NCBI GenBank assembly: GCA_902729315.2
Contig: LR746264.1
Coordinates: forward strand, 6,163,878 to 6,227,877
DNA from: Spirodela intermedia
Taxonomy: Eukaryota; Streptophyta; Magnoliopsida; Alismatales; Araceae
Length of the DNA: 64,000 nt
Direction of reading: 5' to 3'
The notes beneath the pieces were generated by a model. The model saw only the letters and a list, made by a program, of their open reading frames with translations, had not been told where the DNA came from and searched no databases. Positions 57,975 to 64,000 of the stretch are shown here, in pieces (the stretch's first letter is position 1; each line of letters opens with the position of its first letter). A program made the position numbers and the translations under genes.

Positions 57975-60900
57975 TCAGTAGGGGTGATGCCGGTTGTTCT
58001 TCTGAGCCTTCTGGGGCCTCGCCACCAACGCATTCGAGATCCACGAGCGTTTGGCCTCTGAAGTCCCGTCCGAGAGCCAGCAACAGAGGCGGCCATCTTC
58101 GCCGCCGCTCCAGCCGAAGATGCCCTTGCTGCGGGAGATGCTGCCGTGGGCGCTCGATGCGGGAAGAATCGTCCTCACAACCCCCGAATGCCCTCCTTCG
58201 AGAATTGCTTCTGCGGGGCCAATCGCCCCTGATCCTTCAAGACCTACCGGGAAGTAGCCCAAGGTCCCCGCATTGGTCGCCCCAATCATCCACAGACCAT
58301 CGTTGGCTCCCGAGAAGCAATCCACAAAGTAGTCGATCTGCCAGAGCACAAGATGATATGATATGAGATATGGTCAATCTGGGCAACATTGGTTGACGTT
58401 TGTTTTCTCAAGAAAAAAAAATTAGGCGGCGATGGGATTCCACAATGAAGTAGAATGAAGCCAATGAGAAAAGAATACAGGAGTTGGGCTGCGACGCACT
58501 ACGTTTGATCGGGGCTTTTTAAGAAGGGGACAGAAAAGGGTGGAGGCAGAGGTCAATTTTTTCTTCCTCTGGCTGCAGAAAGTTTGGGCCTTGAGCTGTC
58601 TGCAAGAGCCCATTCAACGAGAACGAGATCCACCAAATCCAAATGGATAGAATCACCACCTGAAATCCAATCGGGGATATCTGATATGACGGTTGTTGAT
58701 ACAACAGATCATGAAGTTGATCAGGAAAAAGAGAGAAGGGAAAAAAAGAAGAAAAAGAGCAATACCAGAGAGAGGCAGGAGATGGGGGATTGGTGGTGGG
58801 GGCTTCCAATTTAACGGCGGATAATCAGTTCCTGGAAGATAATCTATGTGGCTGTTGTTTGTTCGACAAATAGTCCAATTGAAGCCATTTTTGAAAGAAC
58901 ATGCAAAATGGTAAGTAAATGTATCTATTGAAGATAAAAGATCATGCTTCTGCTGATAGAAAGCTGTACATTATCTAAATTCCAGCCCTCTGATGCTAGC
59001 GTACGAGCATTCTCGAGACCAACCTCTTGTCTCGCATCCTTCCAATCCCAAGTACTGTAGATCATTAAAATTTTATGCAGTCAATTTTACATAAATGGGT
59101 GCCAATAAAGAACACGTCAATGAGAAGAAGAAAAAAACTTTCAATAAATACAGAATTAGAAAGGAGAATGCTCATTGAATCCTCAAAAACATAAAATAAA
59201 GGAAAAAAGAAAACATGTATAAAATCAGGGAGGAGGTGTTCAGTCTTCATGTTCACATGAAACTCCTTCCAAACATGTGTGCATGCACGTAGATACTCGT
59301 GGTATTAAGGATACAAAAAGAAGATAGATGAGTACAAAGTTCTCTTCACTTTCACAGTGAGGCTTGCCAGCCATATAATATAAATGAATGCTATAATCCA
59401 CAGCGAGAGTCAGTACTTATTCCAGGGAAAAGAACAGTCCTGTTATCACTCTTCAGAGAGTAATATACTGTGAATGCTAGGATTGACCATTTCTGGTAAC
59501 TCCCAAGTTGGTCCAAAGCCAAACCTAGTGCCAAAATGGCTCTATCCCGTTTCACAAGAAGTCAACCACAATCCCCCCTCACCCCCCCCCTTCTTCCAAA
59601 AAAAAAAAAGATAAAAATCCTGTTTATTAGCTTAATGCACGAGTCGTTGTACAGAATTTGAAATTAATAGTTATTAAAATTAATTTCCCAAAAAAGGTGA
59701 AAATATGGGAAACTTAGATCATAGATAAAGGAAATTTTCTTCCTAATGATCATCATCAGCTCTATGATTTCGAATTTTTTTCAAACGATTTTTGCAGAAA
59801 TTTATATGCCTTGACACCATGAAATATATTTTTAAACCATAAATAAGTTGTATAGTTACTTGTAACTTCCTCTGACGTATGGATGACGTCAAAAATCACC
59901 AATCAACAGCTATGAAACACATTTCTCTTTCACCAATAAGTGTACACAGCCACACCAAAAATGCCACCCTACCCTCCCCCCAACCCCCAGAAAAAAGAAT
60001 CAACTAAGAGAAATGGATAACTACATTCAAATTTATTAACAAAAATATGGAAGAAAAGATAAACACAGAATTGAATTTGTAGGAAAAGTTTTTTTAAGAA
60101 CCATAAAATAAGTGGGTTTTCCAACGGTACTATGCAGGAATACAGGACAGGAGCATCAGTTCATACCTTAATGTTTCGATATGTGTTAGACACCAAAGCT
60201 TCTGATTTTGACAGAAGAACCCAATTTTGCTTATTGAAGTTCCCACATTCATAACCTGCAAAATAATGTCAATACAAGTTAAGATTAGATGGCCCAAAAT
60301 TTTCTGGGAACAAAGAGCAAATTAGTAGAAACAATAGACGTAGAGTTGGTTTTCAAGAACCTTGAAGCGAAAAAATATGAATGGCAATGAAAGATAAAAG
60401 CTTGACAGAACCAGTATAGAAGAATTTTTCATTTAAAGACCAAGACAAATGATCAACCAAATATGCTTTCATCGGAAAACAAAAGCGAAAAAAAGAGTAC
60501 AGTCGATTGTAGAAAATATATTCATGAAGTCCGGTGACTAGGTTTGAGCCAGAATCCAGAATTTGTTTGCAACAGGCTCAATTTGCAAGCTTCTGGAATT
60601 TTCTTTGCTCATCAGTTGTCGTGCTCTCATATGACCTCATTAGTTAGATTCATTAATAATTAAGAAGATTTTCACAATCCTGAAGAACTTCAGAAGCTAC
60701 AAGGGTGGGGTACGTTTATGTTGTAGACTAATAAAAAAAGCAAGCTTATCCATTGGGAAAAACATTTTTTAAAGATTGTAAGTTTATTAATTTTTTCAGA
60801 GAGTAAGTTAATTTAACATAAATATAAAATAGCCCTCACCGCATCTTCGACTGAAAAAGAAAGTTTTGTGCGCCCGTGTTCAAAGTACATCCGCACATAA

Positions 60901-63889
60901 ACACGGTTATAATTCCAATGCATCGCGGGCATGTGAAATAAGTAGCAAAGGGTAAATGCAAACTTTCCAGAACGGCAACAGTTTATATTACGAACCTCTG
61001 ACTTATGCACAGTTCTATATCACCATCAAGTAAATGGAAGCAAAGAATTTTAAGAAAAAAACTCTTTTGGACTTCATACCGATTCTAAGTGGTCATCATC
61101 ATCAATATGTCCCTCAGTGTCAAACAGGCACAGCAGTCCATCAACAGATGATGAGATAAGCTTATTTGATTGATCTGGGACAAAGCGTACCTAAAATCAG
61201 GAGATATAAGGAATAGTTCAAACCCAGTAGAGGCATTGAAGCATGTTATAAATCCGCAACGAAAATGCAAATTGTGTGCTCATTCAACATTTCTGTTGAA
61301 AATCACCTTCAAACGAGTAATGACACAAACAGCATCATATTACACGAGATCAATAACAAGAATTTGCAGTATGAGACCGTCAGCATATATCTTGTTTGCA
61401 TCGTAGATGAAGGACAGGAACATAAATACAAAAAAATCCTTCAAGGCAATAGAGTTACAAGTGAAGACGAATCATGCCGTGAATTTATTACACTAAAAAT
61501 GTAAAGTATAAGTAACGATGGGTGAGTCTAACATGTGCAGAAAATCCATGAAAAGCATAGAGACAAAAATTGAAATGGATGAATCTGAAGAAGTATCCCA
61601 CTTCCTGAAAAACAATCTGGAAAGTGTCACGAATGTAAGTCCAGCGGTGAATATAAGCACAACAAGGTTCCCCTGATGATTCCATGCACGGTAGATTTGT
61701 TCCTGTACTTCAAGACAAATAATATCTATCACTTGTGTTCTACTTTTTTTCCTTTTGCTAGTCAGCAATCTGATGCATGATTAATTAGTCAGTTAGTCAT
61801 TATATTCGATGTTTTGTTTTTTTCACTTGAAACACAGAGGTCAGCAACCACATTCTGTGAATTGTATCCTGAAGTATCTTTAGCAGCAATATTTTCGATA
61901 AAGCTTGCAACTCGACACTAAAGTCGAAAAATAATATAACAGCAAAGTATGAAAAACGGACCTGTGTGACATCATCCACATGGGATTCCTCCAGACAAGA
62001 TAGCAGCTTTCCACTTCTCCAGTCCCAAAATTGAATCTACATCAAGTAAACAAGAACAAAACCGCAATCAATAGCCACATAGAGTCCAAGAGATTTATAA
62101 CAGGTTCACGGATATTGAACTCAATGGCATAGCCAAAAGACTAAAGTTGTACATTAGTACAGAGTGACGAAAGTAATAAACTTATGAAAATCAACCACAG
62201 TCATTGACAACAGAATCTAAGCATAAGAATAAATATTTTTTTAGAGATAAAGTAACGGTGCTGATGATGTTGTAAAGGAGATAAAATGGTCGTGAGATTT
62301 TAGCAGATAGACACAAAGTTATCAGGATGTAAACAATAAAAAACTTTGCAAGCCTTGTGCAACTTACAACAAGAAAAGACAAAGACTATCTTAACAATTT
62401 ATACCTGTTCATTACAACCAGCTGCAAGAAGGTTACCGGTTGATCCACCAACAGCAAAACTGTATACTTCTTTGTTGGAGCCAGCCCTCAGTAAGGAGAT
62501 CTAATACATCCAACTTAATTAGACAGAGACAGGAAGAGAATGCAATAAAAATGACAGCTTATGGTCCTTGCATAAGCCTCACAGAATTAGTGGTATTTAT
62601 TAAGTCTAACAAATTGATTTTACCAATAACAATACCACACTTCACAATTTTATATTATTTCATATTGATTTTATGCATCATTTTTTAGGCCAAGAAGTTC
62701 AAGTTTTAGAAAGTTAAAATGCAGTAAATAAGATGAAATCTTGCAACCGAAAATTATTGGCCCAAGAGCGGAAAAAATGAACTTTATGTGAAGAGATTCA
62801 ATCCAAAAACTGTATAGACCATGGGGTCGAGAATTTCAAAAAGTTAGCAAAAGGGGTACAGAAGATCTCATAGAAACATGAACAAATGTGTTGCCAATCC
62901 ACCAACATGTATTGATATATTACATTTACAACATAAATCTGAGAATGCAGAAGATCAACCATTTTCGGCATGTTCAATCGCTGCTCAAAGCCAATAAAGC
63001 TTACAATGCGATTAAATCATTCCTCCGAACTTTCTAGAAAGTTTTGCAAACCATCGATTGTTTTTTTTCTCGGTCCTTGTGTTACAATGGCTAGCAAGGC
63101 CTGCTGTTAACAAGACTTACCTGATGTTATGAAGGTTTGGTAAAAACACCTTAGGCAAGCAAACCTACAGGTTGCATAGCCTATACAAGTATCATTGGCG
63201 GCTTGTAGAGTGGAGTAGATCTGAAGTGAACCAAACCATTATAGATCTATCATATAATCCCGTGATAGCCCCTCGTCTCAATCAGCTTCATTTTTTTTTC
63301 ATGTGATTCGTTTATGAAGTATTCACTGCCTTCTAGTTGATAACTGAAAGCAATGGCCGACAATACTGCTAAGATTTTCAGCCAACATAACTTACCAGTT
63401 CAATTCTTAGTCAAAAATAATATTTATTGATGCGACCTGGCTCAGTAAGCATATCTGAAAATTAGTTAGCTTAAACACACTTTTTTTTCCAAAGCACATA
63501 GATAATCATTGGCTAACTTTTTGCAAAACTATTTGCCCCAGCAACTCTTTTAAATAAAAGGAAGACAATACACATGCAAAGCAACTCCAGTGCTTAAAAT
63601 AATGTTTTCATTTTGAAGACAACAAGCAATTAGGAATGCTTAGTCAACGAAGGAAAGCTGAAGAAATAGGCGAACACAATAGTACCTGCTTAAAAGACCT
63701 GGTATCCCAAGCCCTTATCGTGCCATCAGAAGAGCAAGAACATAGTGTATGTGCTGAGGAAGGGATCGAGAATGAAACCTCATTAATGGTTCCACTGTGT
63801 CCTCTGCACTCTCCGAAATACTGTCCTGTTGCTGGAGAGTAAAGCTTGATTGCATTTGAAGAAAGAGATACTGCCAAGGACGAAATCTC
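57975..63889 (-). CDS. GTS1: WD40 protein, GIGANTUS1 (GTS1)/WDR89 homologue, 3' part
   Basis: WD40 beta-propeller scaffold. Arabidopsis GTS1 affects growth and seed development and has been linked to ribosome-related proteins. Seven exons lie in the window, in transcript order 63889-63686, 62500-62405, 62036-61962, 61190-61080, 60255-60167, 59054-58970 and 58337-57975, giving 340 residues and a stop. Earlier exon(s) lie beyond 64000. Segments are SLAVSLSSNAIKLYSPATGQ, YFGECRGHSGTINEVSF, SCSSDGTIRAWDTRSFKQ, LLAAGCNEQIQFWDWRSGKL, SSSVDGLLCLFDTEGHIDDD, KLWCLTHIETL and DYFVDC. The C-terminal FGWSGGEDGRLCCW and the basic end KNNRHHPY match the GTS1 tail. All introns are GT-AG and phases close. A short stretch 63890-64000 is intron. 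Confidence 0.94.
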
Positions 63890-64000
63890 CTGGCTTACAT
63901 CCAACATAGACAAGGGATTATAGATTGATTGAAAAACCAATAGTAAATTCTAAATTTAATCAATCGAAATGAAATTTTATAGGATAAAAATAGAGAAATA

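Overview
The window is nuclear DNA from a flowering plant. It carries intron-rich genes with GT-AG (and two GC-AG) introns, plant-only proteins (TOC159, OEP61/TPR7, a PLS-type PPR protein, a LURP-one-related protein), a nuclear tRNA-Glu gene and a decayed piece of the plastid gene ycf2 inside an intron. Coding GC is very uneven: the single-exon PPR gene is very GC-rich and its neighbours are ordinary. That hints at a monocot or an early-diverging angiosperm, but the species cannot be fixed from sequence alone. There is no CRISPR array, operon or intact transposon.

Layout. 1-6864 (+): the 3' part of a PRMT4/CARM1-type histone arginine methyltransferase gene. 7594-14097 (-): OEP61/TPR7, an 11-exon tail-anchored TPR protein. 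15053-19138 (-): intronless TOC159, the chloroplast preprotein receptor GTPase. 19139-23240: a 4.1 kb divergent intergenic region with a duplicated segment and microsatellites. 23241-39267 (+): a 27-exon FHA plus AAA ATPase of about 1259 residues. 41311-42052 (-): a two-exon LURP-one-related (LOR) protein. 44176-48248 (+): thiamine pyrophosphokinase, 6 exons. 49051-55381 (+): F-actin capping protein alpha subunit, 10 exons. 55670-57523 (-): single-exon PPR protein. 57690-57763 (-): tRNA-Glu(UUC). 57975-63889 (-): 3' part of a WD40 protein of the GTS1/WDR89 type, whose 5' end lies beyond the window. I rebuilt exon structures by hand from splice sites, reading-frame closure and remembered family sequences. 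Every CDS closes in frame.

The genes do not form one pathway, but the order is informative. TOC159, the FHA-AAA ATPase and thiamine pyrophosphokinase lie in one run here. From memory, Arabidopsis has an ATPase of this family beside TOC159 on chromosome 4 and a paralogue beside TPK1 on chromosome 1, so the window looks like the unfractionated ancestral order. TOC159 and OEP61, both linked to organellar protein targeting, are head to tail about 1 kb apart.

The most interesting signals are: (1) a 126-base GC-AG intron in the ATPase that is open in frame and splits the pore-loop codons, so its retention would insert 42 residues at the motor's substrate-gripping loop; (2) a roughly 700-base ycf2-derived plastid insertion in the intron just before the Walker A exon; (3) the conserved gene order; (4) the FHA domain, which lacks the usual Arg and His; (5) repeated CT/GA-rich leaders and local tandem duplications upstream of genes. 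I see no convincing wholly new multi-gene system.
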